NCBI GenBank assembly: GCA_003567685.1
Contig: PWYW01000009.1
Span: forward strand, 1-64,000
From: Gammaproteobacteria bacterium
GTDB lineage: Bacteria; Pseudomonadota; Gammaproteobacteria; Xanthomonadales; Wenzhouxiangellaceae
Direction: 5' to 3'
Length of the DNA: 64,000 nt
Positions 26,689-35,780 of the stretch are shown here, piece by piece. A model generated the notes under the pieces. The model was not told where the DNA came from and did not search any database. It worked only from the letters and a program-made list of their open reading frames with translations. The position numbers and the translations under genes were made by a program. Position 1 is the stretch's first letter. Each line of letters begins with the position of its first letter.

Positions 26689-27051
26689 GTGGACAGCAAA
26701 CGCAACCTGATGGTCATTTTCAGCGCAGCCTGTCTGGCCAGCATGACCATGCTCTTGATGCTCGGTGAGAGCACGCTGCCACTGTTCGGCGGCAACAGAG
26801 AGTTGGCCGGACACGTGTACGTGACGATATTCATGCTGTTCGGCGCATGGACAGTCGCGGGTCTCGCTGTGCTCGGAATGCAAATCATGAAGCGTTTCAC
26901 CGACTATTTACTCAGCGAACGGCCTGATGTTCCGCATGTACAGGCGATGAACTGGTTGTGCACGCATACTCAGCCCATCGTATTCACAATTTTCATCCTG
27001 ATCGGGATTGCCATGGCAGTGTGGGTTTGGGCATTTGACACCGGTTGGTAG
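26689..27051 (+). CDS. Small membrane protein of unknown function
   Basis: A 120-aa protein with three hydrophobic segments (about residues 8-27, 43-64 and 95-115) and Cys/His in WLCTHTQP. The start is GTG at 26689, 3 bp after the NTF2-like stop; ATG at 26710 is an alternative, and neither has a strong ribosome-binding site, consistent with coupled translation. I do not recognise the family. Confidence 0.65.
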   Translation: MDSKRNLMVIFSAACLASMTMLLMLGESTLPLFGGNRELAGHVYVTIFMLFGAWTVAGLAVLGMQIMKRFTDYLLSERPDVPHVQAMNWLCTHTQPIVFTIFILIGIAMAVWVWAFDTGW

Positions 27052-27187
27052 GCATGCAGACGCATCACGCTGATACTGCGATGAGGCGACCTGATTCCAA
27101 TGGCTTTTTCTTCGCGGGCCGTGCCGTTCGGACCGGACAGTAACGGGACAGGCGCTCTGAACGCGCCGTTGATAGTAGACTCGACCA

Positions 27188-27631
27188 ATGAACAGCAATG
27201 ACCAGACGATGAAATCGGCGGTGAGCCCGGGTATCGGACTGATCCTGTGGATCACGATAGTGATTTGTGCATTATCCGGGGGTGCGCTGATGTTCGAGCG
27301 CAACTTCATGCTCTGGAACGTTGGCCTCGTCACCGTCTTGGTTGGCTCGGCACTGCCGCTCTGGATGCTGTTTGCAACTTTCTATCGACTTGAAAGCGAT
27401 CGACTTGTCGCACGATCGGGTCCGTTCCGCTGGCGGGTGAACTACAGCGACATCCGTTCAGTGAAGCGTTGTAAAACCCTGCTTGCCGGACCAGCCCTGT
27501 CTTTCGACCGACTCCTGATCACCTATGGTGATTACAACGTTTTCCTGGTGATCTCGCCCATCTCGCCTGATGCATTCCAGAAAGCCCTGGAGTCACGCAT
27601 GGGCGCGTTCGCTAAAGAAAATGGCCAGTGA
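27188..27631 (+). CDS. Membrane protein with bacterial PH-like domain
   Basis: A 147-aa protein with two transmembrane helices (about residues 15-35 and 43-64), then a cytoplasmic beta-rich domain: YRLESDRLVARSGPFRWRV, YSDIRSVKRCKTL, LSFDRLLITYGDYNVFLV and ISPISPDAFQKALESR. The pattern YRLE-D-LV-RSG ... I-Y-DI-SV fits bacterial PH domain (bPH2/YdbT-like) proteins. The function is unknown. It stands alone, with 136 bp upstream. Confidence 0.7.
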   Translation: MNSNDQTMKSAVSPGIGLILWITIVICALSGGALMFERNFMLWNVGLVTVLVGSALPLWMLFATFYRLESDRLVARSGPFRWRVNYSDIRSVKRCKTLLAGPALSFDRLLITYGDYNVFLVISPISPDAFQKALESRMGAFAKENGQ

Positions 27632-27669
27632 CACGGCACTGACCATTCAGCAGAACGATCCTGTCTGGG

Positions 27670-28224
27670 TCAACGCGTTCTCGATCGACGCGCTGGCCGT
27701 CGGTCGGGCTGGCCATTTTCACCCACGTTCATTCCGCCTCTCACGACCCTTTTGCCGCAATCGTTAAAGAAATCCCGATAGGCCGAATCGGGGCCATAGG
27801 GTGGCGGCTCAGACAACGTAATGGAACTTGATCCATCGGCGCAGGAATAGGTGTATCCCTGACTGGCTGCCGCGCGTTCACGCAAGGACAAACCCCGAAC
27901 TTCGGTATTACCCGCATGCTCCCCGACGGTACAGCTTGAACCGTGACCGCCCGAACAGGCGACTTCACCCAGGTGTGCATGATGGGTTCCGCATTCATAC
28001 GCCATTGGACGACCGGCCTTTTCGATAATGCAGTAGGCCTTGCCGCTTCCCTGCTGAACGGTTCCTTCGTATTGCGACTCAACCAGGTCGTCGGGCATTT
28101 GAACGCCCTGCTCTTGAGGCCCTGTCGCACTTTGTGACCAAACCCCGGCAGCTGCCAGCAAGCCGGCCACAGCAAACAACAGTTGCATTGATGAAAGACG
28201 TCTATTACGAATGCCCTGACTCAT
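27670..28224 (-). CDS. Secreted protein of unknown function with several cysteines
   Basis: A 184-aa protein from ATG 28224, preceded by AAGGAG. The signal peptide is LLFAVAGLLAAAGVWSQ. The mature part has six Cys (AYCII, AYECGT, VACSGG, SSCTV, YSCADG, NDCGK), compatible with three disulfides, plus a His-rich GTHHAHLGE segment. The last 20 residues are basic. No known family is recognised. It is convergent with the PH-domain gene, with a 38-bp gap. Confidence 0.65.
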   Translation of the reverse strand: MSQGIRNRRLSSMQLLFAVAGLLAAAGVWSQSATGPQEQGVQMPDDLVESQYEGTVQQGSGKAYCIIEKAGRPMAYECGTHHAHLGEVACSGGHGSSCTVGEHAGNTEVRGLSLRERAAASQGYTYSCADGSSSITLSEPPPYGPDSAYRDFFNDCGKRVVRGGMNVGENGQPDRRPARRSRTR

Positions 28225-28406
28225 TGTGCTTCTCCTTTTAGAGTGAGATAACACTGGTTCGAGTGACTTTGATTCCCCAAGTCATCTCTGTTGGAATGAC
28301 GAGCTCTGGCTCCCTCTTTCCCTCAGTGTTGGCTGAAGGTTAGCCCGCCCAAGCTGAATTCCTACTGAATCCTTAAAAACCTGGATGTCTTCCATGCCCG
28401 CCCCGA

Positions 28407-30743
28407 TCACTCTTCGAATCGATCACCGAAAAGTTCATCGGGGAGCGGCTCGCTTGATTCCAGCGTCAGGGGAGTCAGCGTGAACTGACTGGTATTCCCA
28501 TTGCTGTCTGAAGCCGTCGCGACAATCTGATCGCCAACAGAAATTGATGCCATGGGCGAAAGTGTTCCCGTGATCCACTGCGCCGCGGCACTCGCCTCAT
28601 AGACCAGTGAGCCCAGGTAAACTTCACCCTGCGCCGCGGTATCACCGCTGTGCTGGTAGAAATCGATAAACAGGGGGTAACTTGCGTTGGCACTGGTTGT
28701 ATTCACCCGAACGCGGTAATTCAACTCTCCGGTAGCCGGGTCCAGCGAACTCTCGTCGGCATCGAACTCCGGCCAGTTGAGCAGGGTATTGGGCCCGTCC
28801 ATCGCCCCGCCCGGGTCAATTTCATTCATCTCCGGCCTGAAAACGATGCCTTGGGCGTTGTTGCGGAAGACATTCCCGCGCACGGTCACCCGCTCGAGGT
28901 TGCCGCCCAGTTCCTGGTCAAGCAAAACGCCAATTGACGTGCTGTTGGCGATGACATTGCCAATGGCCGGATTGGCACCAAGGTCAGTCCCGATGCTGCC
29001 GCCAATCAAATGGTCTACGGCTTCCTGCTGCGAGTCCTCGACGCGAAGCCACACGGCCCTCTGGTTGGGTGCCGCCGTGCCGTCTGCCAACTCGCCGAAA
29101 CGATTGCCCTGGATCCATATCCCGGAGGTCGACTGAAATGATCGAACGCCGACTTCATTGAAGCCAATGGTGTTTTCAAAGATATTGACCAGATTGTCGG
29201 GTTGGCTGACGACGATGCCAAAAGCGTTGCCACGATCGGTACCGTCAGCATCCACGCCGATGAAGTTGTTTCGTATGGTGGTAATACCCGTGCCGGTTTC
29301 CTTGACCCAAATGCCTACTGGGCTGTCGAATACCCGATTGGCATCAGCGGCGTCGGATGAACCGATCTGTCCGGCCCCAAGCATCTCAATGCTGGCTTGG
29401 GTGGCAAGGCTCAGTCTGTTTCGCTGAATGACATTGCCTGTTCCACGCGCAGTGATATTGAATGTGTGATTGGCAATGGTTGCATTACGGATGGAAGTGC
29501 CATTGCCATTGATTATGTCAATTCCCCATTGGGCACCGACATTGTCATCATCAGGCGTTACGCCGATCCGATTGCCACGGATCTGGTTGTTATTGGCCGG
29601 CGTTGCGCCCGTTCCAACGCGGATTTGTGCCACCGGGCTATTACCAATGAAATTGGTGGCAGATCCGCTACCGCCAATCGTGTTGCCCGAACTTTCCAGA
29701 ATGATCGCCGCGTCCTCATTGCCATAGTCGGCCAGCGTAAAGGACCCCGTTGGCTGAAACTCTGGCGGGAGCCCAATCAGGTTGCGGGTGATATTGGTCT
29801 GCGGCGCCCGCACAATGATTCCACCCGAACGGGCGTACGAAACCACGTTGACTCCGAAACCACCAATGATGTTGTTCGGTCCGGCGCTGGCCGCAATTTG
29901 AATGCCTGCACCCTGGATCTGGCTGGGCTCGAACGGTTGGAAAACGGTCAGGCCAGCCCGGCGCAGCCCGATGATGTTTCCAAACATGAGGGTTGCTTCT
30001 GCGCCATTGCGAACATGAATGCCGTCACCATCAACCTGGGTAATGACGTTGTCCCGGATAATTGTCACCTCAGAACCGGTGCCGGAAGCACCATTGACAT
30101 CAATGCCATGACTACCGATTCGGCCGCCGGCGTTGGAGCCCCCGCCCAACCAGACAATGCCGATCGCATTGTTGCTGATCATGTAGCCGCTGCCACCGTT
30201 CAGGAGAATGCCGCTGCCGGTAAAGCTGACGATACCGATTGCGTTGACGGTCGAACCCGAGCCGCCGCCGTTGGAAGAAAAGCGAATGCCGCTGACGGTA
30301 CTGGACGAAGGGCCCGTGTATCGGATACGAAGGGGCACATTGCCGTTACCCTGATAATTCGGGTGAGTCGATCCGTCAATCGTGACCTGGTTCTGGATGA
30401 AGGGCAGCCCGGTTTCAATACCAATCTGCGAGTTGCCGTTAGTCGTAGGAATACTCTGGGAAAAAATGATATTGACGGGTTCATCCGCGTCATTGGCCGA
30501 CTCGATGGCCGCTCGCAAGGTGCACTCGGGCACCTGGGGCGGCACGATGTTTCCGGTAAAGCAGAACAAACCCGAACTGGCCGCTTCCTGTCCATCATCC
30601 CCAAGCGAATTCACCGCAAAGGTAAGCTGCCCAAAGGCAGGAACCGAAGCCAGCAAAAACACGAAGGCCAAACCGACGCCGGGGGCGGCCTTTTGCCGCC
30701 AAACCTTGCTGAGCCAGTTGAAACACGAAAAACAGTTATTCAT
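28407..30743 (-). CDS. Secreted CSLREA-domain right-handed beta-helix protein, single module
   Basis: A 778-aa protein with ATG at 30743 behind GGAGAG. The signal peptide ends in LASVPAFG before QLTF. Then come a CSLREA-type N-domain (FAVNSLGDDG ... CTLRAAIESAND), a long Asn/Gly-rich beta-helix (repeated GNxIGG and NNFIGVDADG coils), and a beta-sandwich (YPLFIDFYQHSGD ... GEVYLGSLVYEAS) closing with SDSNGNTSQF. It ends in DELFGDRFEE, closely like the tail of the 2230-aa protein. The architecture equals one module of that protein. It is probably exported to the surface; function is unknown. It lies downstream of the DUF418 gene on the same strand, with a 115-bp gap. Confidence 0.88.
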   Translation of the reverse strand: MNNCFSCFNWLSKVWRQKAAPGVGLAFVFLLASVPAFGQLTFAVNSLGDDGQEAASSGLFCFTGNIVPPQVPECTLRAAIESANDADEPVNIIFSQSIPTTNGNSQIGIETGLPFIQNQVTIDGSTHPNYQGNGNVPLRIRYTGPSSSTVSGIRFSSNGGGSGSTVNAIGIVSFTGSGILLNGGSGYMISNNAIGIVWLGGGSNAGGRIGSHGIDVNGASGTGSEVTIIRDNVITQVDGDGIHVRNGAEATLMFGNIIGLRRAGLTVFQPFEPSQIQGAGIQIAASAGPNNIIGGFGVNVVSYARSGGIIVRAPQTNITRNLIGLPPEFQPTGSFTLADYGNEDAAIILESSGNTIGGSGSATNFIGNSPVAQIRVGTGATPANNNQIRGNRIGVTPDDDNVGAQWGIDIINGNGTSIRNATIANHTFNITARGTGNVIQRNRLSLATQASIEMLGAGQIGSSDAADANRVFDSPVGIWVKETGTGITTIRNNFIGVDADGTDRGNAFGIVVSQPDNLVNIFENTIGFNEVGVRSFQSTSGIWIQGNRFGELADGTAAPNQRAVWLRVEDSQQEAVDHLIGGSIGTDLGANPAIGNVIANSTSIGVLLDQELGGNLERVTVRGNVFRNNAQGIVFRPEMNEIDPGGAMDGPNTLLNWPEFDADESSLDPATGELNYRVRVNTTSANASYPLFIDFYQHSGDTAAQGEVYLGSLVYEASAAAQWITGTLSPMASISVGDQIVATASDSNGNTSQFTLTPLTLESSEPLPDELFGDRFEE

Positions 30744-30858
30744 GGTCTCTCCAATCCCATAGTGAACCAGCGGACGAAATGGCCGCTACTTCAGTTACTA
30801 CGGATAGGACCCAATAAACCTGCCAGCACCCAGCCCGACTGGGGCAGATACTACCAGG

Positions 30859-32085
30859 TTAATGGCGGACTGGCTGACGCGCCCAATAGGTCAACGAGCG
30901 CCACAGCCATTCGGCGGGACCAAAACGGAAATAATGCAGCCAGGCCAGGCTGAACAGAATATTGGCCGCCCAAGTTCCCAATAGGATCCAGGCCAGTTCG
31001 GGAAACTCCAGCTGCTGATAAAAACCCAGCGCCCAGCCGTGGAAAATGACGGCACCGATGACGGAGTGCATCAGGTAGTTGGTCAGCGCCATTCGGCCAA
31101 CGGCGGCCAGGGCAATTTGCAAGGGTCGGAAGACCGAAAATCGGGCCAGGAGCATGACGACCCCAAGATACCCAAGGGCCATGGGCACGGACAGCAACAT
31201 GGACACCGTGAACCAGACGGCGGAGCGATAACTGGCGAAATCACCAGCCTGCAACCAGGCAAAGGCGGCTATCGACAGCGGTAGCCCAATCCCGAAGCTG
31301 ATGCCACTGAGCTTCAAATAAAAACGGGTGGACCTCTCGCCGGTCAGCACTCCCTGCTTGGCCAGACTCAGTCCGATCAGCATGGTGCCCGCCAGGCCCC
31401 AGAACACCACGAAGGGGAACATGGCCATCATTTGGGCCACGTGCACAATGCGATATCTCACGCCATCCAGGAAAGAGCCAGCATGGCCTTCAATCTGCAT
31501 CTGGCGGAACTCTGCCATCATTTCCGGCTCGCTCGTTTCGAGAAAAGCCATCAGCAAGCCCATCAGCAGATAACCAAGCAGTGAAAGCCCATAAGCACCG
31601 GCCCCAATCCACATCAGGTGTCGAGCCGGCATCTTTCGTAACCACCACAACCCCAGCATCCCGCAAAGCGCGTAGGACAACAGAATGTCGCCAAAAAACA
31701 GGAATACAGCGTGCGCTCCACCAATCACCGCCAGCCAGAACATGCGCTGATACCAAAGTCTGGCACCGGCCTTCAGGCCAGGTTCGTTGTGCTTGCCGTC
31801 GAAAAACAGGACGCTGGCGCCAAACAGCATAGAAAAGAGAAAAATGAAGTTGCCGACACCCAGAACGGCCTGAATCCAGATGAACGGGGCATTGGCACCA
31901 GCGAAATCCAGACCATGACGCGGATCCACGGAGTCCATGGGCTGGGAGAACACGAAAATATGAACCAGCATGAGACCTAGAACCGCCACGCCGCGGAGCA
32001 TGTCGACGGCAATCAAACGGTCCGCTTGCGGTCTGGGCATGTTGGCCGGCGTTGGCGACACGAGCGACTCAGCGGCGGTGGTCAT
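30859..32085 (-). CDS. DUF418 family (YeiB-like) membrane protein
   Basis: A 408-aa polytopic membrane protein. The N-terminus DRLIAVDMLRGVAVLGLMLV and the C-terminal block MALTNYLMHSVIGAVIF followed by LAWLHYFRFGPAEWLWRSLTY are the signature of DUF418/YeiB proteins, which have about ten transmembrane helices and are related to acyltransferase-3/HGSNAT-type proteins. ATG at 32085 starts a short Pro-rich cytoplasmic tail. The reaction is not established for the family. No neighbour suggests a substrate. Confidence 0.9.
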   Translation of the reverse strand: MTTAAESLVSPTPANMPRPQADRLIAVDMLRGVAVLGLMLVHIFVFSQPMDSVDPRHGLDFAGANAPFIWIQAVLGVGNFIFLFSMLFGASVLFFDGKHNEPGLKAGARLWYQRMFWLAVIGGAHAVFLFFGDILLSYALCGMLGLWWLRKMPARHLMWIGAGAYGLSLLGYLLMGLLMAFLETSEPEMMAEFRQMQIEGHAGSFLDGVRYRIVHVAQMMAMFPFVVFWGLAGTMLIGLSLAKQGVLTGERSTRFYLKLSGISFGIGLPLSIAAFAWLQAGDFASYRSAVWFTVSMLLSVPMALGYLGVVMLLARFSVFRPLQIALAAVGRMALTNYLMHSVIGAVIFHGWALGFYQQLEFPELAWILLGTWAANILFSLAWLHYFRFGPAEWLWRSLTYWARQPVRH

Positions 32086-32226
32086 GATGGGGTCCGTCCT
32101 CGAAAATCACGAAGCATCACGATAACTTCGCGTTGCACTCGCCAACAGTCCCTAAAGTCACTGTTGGCTGCACCATTCCGGGCCCGGAAATCGCGCAGAC
32201 CCACCATGGGCCTGCGCGACCAGTAC

Positions 32227-32559
32227 TCAGTTGATGAAGGTAAGCTTGCCCTGGAAAATCGGGCCGATCAGAGGAATCGGCTGCTGTTTTTCCTGGATGG
32301 CGTTGATCAGACCGATGACCCACAGCACGATCAAACCCAGGTTGACAAAAAAGAAAAGCAGACCAATGAATGGAATGATCGCGCCGAGGATCATGCTGAG
32401 GAGACTCAGCGCGATGGCTACAATGATCAAACCCAGTGACTGCTCGATGTGAAAGCCGGCGGCTGCCGAGCGATCGTCGTTGGTCTTGTGCAGGACGAAC
32501 GCGATGATCCAGCCAATAATCGTGATGTAGCTGATGATACCGATGGCCTTGTTTGACAT
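32227..32559 (-). CDS. DUF4870/Tic20-like small membrane protein
   Basis: A 110-aa protein from ATG 32559, preceded by AGGAGGG, a strong ribosome-binding site that rules out the longer frame to 32712. Three hydrophobic segments and the motif RSAAAGFHIEQSLGL (the conserved polar loop of DUF4870/Tic20-like proteins) are visible, then LINAIQEKQQPIPLIG at the C-terminus. It is common in Proteobacteria, with unknown function. Confidence 0.8.
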   Translation of the reverse strand: MSNKAIGIISYITIIGWIIAFVLHKTNDDRSAAAGFHIEQSLGLIIVAIALSLLSMILGAIIPFIGLLFFFVNLGLIVLWVIGLINAIQEKQQPIPLIGPIFQGKLTFIN

Positions 32560-32758
32560 GACTCCCTCCTGTGAAATCGCTTGTCGGTCGTTGGATTCAG
32601 GCCCCTTACATTGCACGAAAACCACGCTCATTACCAGCGGTAAACGCGCTGCTTGGCAACAGTGCATCTCACAGAAGCCCGGCTTAACTGCAGCCTCTGT
32701 CAGATCGCTCACGGGAAGGGATCACAATAAAGGCAGTTGCTCCGAAGAGAAATACACC

Positions 32759-32941
32759 ATGTTTGGATTTTTCAAATCAGACCCGGCCAAGGCCCTGCGC
32801 AAGAAATACGACGCCAAGCTTGACCAGGCCCTGGCGGCTCAGCGCAATGGCGATATTCGAGCCTACTCGACCTTGACGGAAGAGGCCGAAGCGATCTGGA
32901 AAGAGCTGGAACCGCTGGAAAACGCCAGGAAAGAAGACTGA
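32759..32941 (+). CDS. DUF6435-like small protein
   Basis: A 60-aa protein starting at ATG 32759: MFGFFKSDPAKALRKKYDAK, then ALAAQRNGDIRAYSTLTEEA and a charged helical end. The pattern FGxFKxDPxKxLxKxY ... AQRNGDIRxYxxLTExAExI matches the small helical family I know as DUF6435. A predicted helical hairpin with no membrane segment. A bidirectional-looking terminator follows at 32958. The longer frame starting at 32534 is not supported. Confidence 0.7.
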   Translation: MFGFFKSDPAKALRKKYDAKLDQALAAQRNGDIRAYSTLTEEAEAIWKELEPLENARKED

Positions 32942-32957
32942 GCAAACAGAGAAAACG

Positions 32958-32982
32958 GCCGCCGGCATTGGCTGCCGGCGGC
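32958..32982. terminator. Hairpin terminator between DUF6435-like gene and XRE regulator, probably bidirectional
   Basis: A perfect 10-bp stem (32958-32967 with 32973-32982) and a 5-nt loop. The plus side continues TTGGTTATTTA and the minus side CGTTTTC, so it can end both convergent transcripts. Confidence 0.7.
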
Positions 32983-33009
32983 TTGGTTATTTAGGCGGCT
33001 AATTAGCGT

Positions 33010-33636
33010 TCAATCCTCGCCAGACAGCGACTTGTCGGCCTGGCCTTCACCCACCAGCCAGCGGGACAGCACCCAGGGCCAGAGCATGAACAGGGCGCCC
33101 GCGCCAACCAGGACGGCACCGGGCAGCCACCACCAGACCCCGGAGACGCCGAAGCCCAGCAATAACACGGCAAGCCCGCAAATCAGCACCGACAAACCGC
33201 TTTGAGCCAGCTCGGAGTGCAGCCAGGGTTTCAGCCCGGCGGCGCGACGCATGGCATTGAGTTGCCCCACACCGTGCAATACCAGCGCGCTAATCTGGAA
33301 GGCCGAGCCGGAAACCAAAAGAACTGGATTCAAATCCGCTAACAGACCCACCACCAGGATCAAGGTACCGACCATCATCAAGGTGACCCACGGCATTTCA
33401 CTGTCGGCAAGACTGACCCGTCCGGCAGCGGAGCGGAAACACAGCCGCCCAAGCGGCACGTCAAAGGCTGCGGCCAGACTCAGCTTGGTTTCGCGCGAGC
33501 CGCGGCCTTCGGCCTCGACGCGTTGAATGGTGCGCAGGCTCAAACCGGCGACTTCGGCCAGGTGTTCCTGGGACCAGCCTCGTGCTTCGCGCAGGCTTCG
33601 GACGTTTTCGGCATTGATGGACATTTCTTTGATCAT
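33010..33636 (-). CDS. XRE-family HTH regulator with membrane domain
   Basis: A 208-aa protein from ATG 33636, with AGGAG 10 nt upstream. The N-terminal HTH is of the Cro/C1 type (VRSLREARGWSQEHLAEVAG, then LSLRTIQRVEAEGR). Four hydrophobic segments follow in residues ~80-200, so the regulator is probably membrane-bound. Such HTH-plus-membrane proteins are common in Proteobacteria; the signal and the regulon are unknown. It lies convergent to the DUF6435-like gene and upstream of nothing on its own strand that is closely spaced. Confidence 0.8.
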   Translation of the reverse strand: MIKEMSINAENVRSLREARGWSQEHLAEVAGLSLRTIQRVEAEGRGSRETKLSLAAAFDVPLGRLCFRSAAGRVSLADSEMPWVTLMMVGTLILVVGLLADLNPVLLVSGSAFQISALVLHGVGQLNAMRRAAGLKPWLHSELAQSGLSVLICGLAVLLLGFGVSGVWWWLPGAVLVGAGALFMLWPWVLSRWLVGEGQADKSLSGED

Positions 33637-33767
33637 ACTGGGCTTGCTCCTGAAAGGGAATGAGCCCATAGCGTGTTACAAGCCGTTCTGGCAGACCACG
33701 ACACTGCCCGGCCAAATGGCCGCCAGCGACCCGCCACTTTAGTGACAAAGCACTGACGACCCTTGGT

Positions 33768-34001
33768 TCACGGCTGTCCCAGCATCGCAATACCAACGCC
33801 GCCGAGCACGCCAAACAGCACGCCAATGACAATCATGATCAGCATCCACAGCAGGGTGGCCTTGGCCCAGTTGGCCTTGCTGACCGGCGTGCTGCCGGAA
33901 AACGCCCAGACCAGCAGCATGATGAGGTTGACCAGGGGAATTGCCATGATCAGGAGGGTGAGCATCCAGTTGCCCAGGGTGACGGGTTGTTGTTCGTTCA
34001 T
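33768..34001 (-). CDS. Small two-helix membrane protein
   Basis: A 77-aa protein with ATG at 34001 behind AAGGAG. Two hydrophobic helices (about residues 12-34 and 49-73) are separated by SGSTPVSKANWAKA. This NWAKA-loop arrangement is widespread among short uncharacterised membrane proteins. The function is unknown. It is 114 bp downstream of the amidohydrolase gene on the same strand. Confidence 0.65.
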   Translation of the reverse strand: MNEQQPVTLGNWMLTLLIMAIPLVNLIMLLVWAFSGSTPVSKANWAKATLLWMLIMIVIGVLFGVLGGVGIAMLGQP

Positions 34002-34115
34002 GTCGGCTCCTTGTAGGTTGATGACTCTGGCGGGGCCACCGAATCGGCAGCCCTCTAGAGGTTTAAACGTAGTCCGACCGGAAAACCTGCAACCTCCCCC
34101 TCGTGCTGGCGAGCG

Positions 34116-35735
34116 TCAGTCTGGAGTGAGGCCGGGCTGGCGCAGCACCCGATTCTCCCCTTCCCAGGCCTCGCGAACCCGTTCGCGCAGTTCGGCCCGT
34201 AGCTCGACGGCATCGAAGATGACCCCGTCCTTGATGGTGTAGCTAACGCCGCCGGCCCGATAAACCCGGTTGTCGGCATCGACCCGAATGGCGCCGGTGC
34301 CGTAGAGCAGCTTGAAGTTCTGCAATGGGTTATCGGGCACAACGACCAGATCGGCCAGCTTGCCGACCTCGATGGTGCCCAGTTCGCCGTCGACGCCCAG
34401 CGCCTCGGCCCCGCTGAGGGTGGCCGAACGAATCACTTCCAGCGGATGAAAGCCGGCTTCCTGCAGCAATTCCAGCTCGCTGACGAAGCCGAAACCGTAG
34501 GTTTTGTAAATGAAGCCCGAATCCGAACCGGTGGCGACCCGCCCGCCGTGATTCTTGTAGTCGTTGAGAAACGCCATCCAGCGACGGTAGTTGTCTTTCC
34601 AGTCGATTTCGATGGCGGTGGTCCAGTCGAACCAATAGGAACCGTGCGCGGTTCGCGACGGCTCGAAGAAATCCCACAGGGCCGGCTTGGTGTAAAGCGG
34701 ATGCCATTCGGCGGTGCGCTCGCGCATCAAGTCGCGGTTGGCCTGGTAGATGTTGAGCGTGGGCACGATGGTGAAATCCAGAGCGATCAGTTCATCGCGT
34801 ACTTCATGCCAGCGCGGGTCGTCGGGGCCGGCGGCCTGGCGCCACAGCCGGCCGGCCTCGGCGAAGCGGTCCTGCTCGTCGCTGTAGTTGTAGTCGTGGG
34901 GGTAATTCTGAACCCGGCGGTCGGTGAACATCGATTCCGGCAGGCCGTACCAGTGCTCCATGCTGCCCAGGCCCATGCGCGCGGCATCCAGCATGTGGGT
35001 GCGTGTGACGTGGAGCTGGGCCAGATGCATGGTCGTGCCGATGCCGACCTCGCCCGCCTCGTCGATGGCCGCTTCAAGCACGTCCGGGCGGGCGCCGAAG
35101 AACTTGATGCCGTCGGCACCGGCCGAGGCGATGTCGCGCACCCACTGGCGGGCCTGTTCCGGCGTGGTAATCGGCCCGTCGTGGCCGCGACCGAAGGTCA
35201 CGTAAACGTGCAGCCGGGGCGCCAGGATGCGGTTGTCGGCGCTTTTTTGCTGGTGGTCAAGCATCCAGTCGATGCCGGCACCGCTGCCGGGGTCGCGTAC
35301 GCTGGTGACACCGTGGGCCAGCCAAAGGCGAAACACGTAGTCGGCCGACACGCCCTGGCCCTGGCCGCCGACGTGGCCGTGCAGGTCGACAAAGCCAGGC
35401 AGGATGTACTGGCCGCTCAGGTCCAGCTCGCGGGTGTTTTCATCGGCCTGCGGGCGGCGGCTGTCGTCGACGAACACGCCGCCCATCGCCACGTTGCGAA
35501 TTTCCCGGATTCGGTTGCCTTCAATGACGATATCGACCGGCCCCGACGGCGGCGCGCCGGTGCCGTCGATCATGATCGGCCCGCGCAGGATCAACCGCTC
35601 GAAGGGACCCTCGCCGGCGTGGTTCTCCGGCACCTCGCCTGGCCAGACGGGCGCCTCGTCGGCGGCTGCCATTGATGCAAGACAGACAACAAGCAGGCAC
35701 AGGGCCAGCGATCGGGCAATGGCGTTGTGGATCAT
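34116..35735 (-). CDS. Exported amidohydrolase-family metal-dependent hydrolase
   Basis: A 539-aa protein with a signal peptide (ALCLLVVCLASMAAADE). The amidohydrolase fold is shown by the first metal motif GFVDLHGHVGG (H119, H121), later TTMHLAQLHVTRTHML and MGLGSMEHWYG, the active-site Asp in RVATGSDSGF, and the C-terminal GELGTIEVGKLADLVVV that closes the small beta-domain. The family includes imidazolonepropionase-like and prolidase/Xaa-Pro dipeptidase-like periplasmic enzymes; the substrate cannot be assigned. ATG at 35735 begins the signal peptide. The upstream aminotransferase ends 45 bp away on the same strand. Confidence 0.88.
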   Translation of the reverse strand: MIHNAIARSLALCLLVVCLASMAAADEAPVWPGEVPENHAGEGPFERLILRGPIMIDGTGAPPSGPVDIVIEGNRIREIRNVAMGGVFVDDSRRPQADENTRELDLSGQYILPGFVDLHGHVGGQGQGVSADYVFRLWLAHGVTSVRDPGSGAGIDWMLDHQQKSADNRILAPRLHVYVTFGRGHDGPITTPEQARQWVRDIASAGADGIKFFGARPDVLEAAIDEAGEVGIGTTMHLAQLHVTRTHMLDAARMGLGSMEHWYGLPESMFTDRRVQNYPHDYNYSDEQDRFAEAGRLWRQAAGPDDPRWHEVRDELIALDFTIVPTLNIYQANRDLMRERTAEWHPLYTKPALWDFFEPSRTAHGSYWFDWTTAIEIDWKDNYRRWMAFLNDYKNHGGRVATGSDSGFIYKTYGFGFVSELELLQEAGFHPLEVIRSATLSGAEALGVDGELGTIEVGKLADLVVVPDNPLQNFKLLYGTGAIRVDADNRVYRAGGVSYTIKDGVIFDAVELRAELRERVREAWEGENRVLRQPGLTPD

Positions 35736-35780
35736 GGCAGCGTCTCGTACAGCGGGACTGAACAGTGTAGCGGCAGCGAC

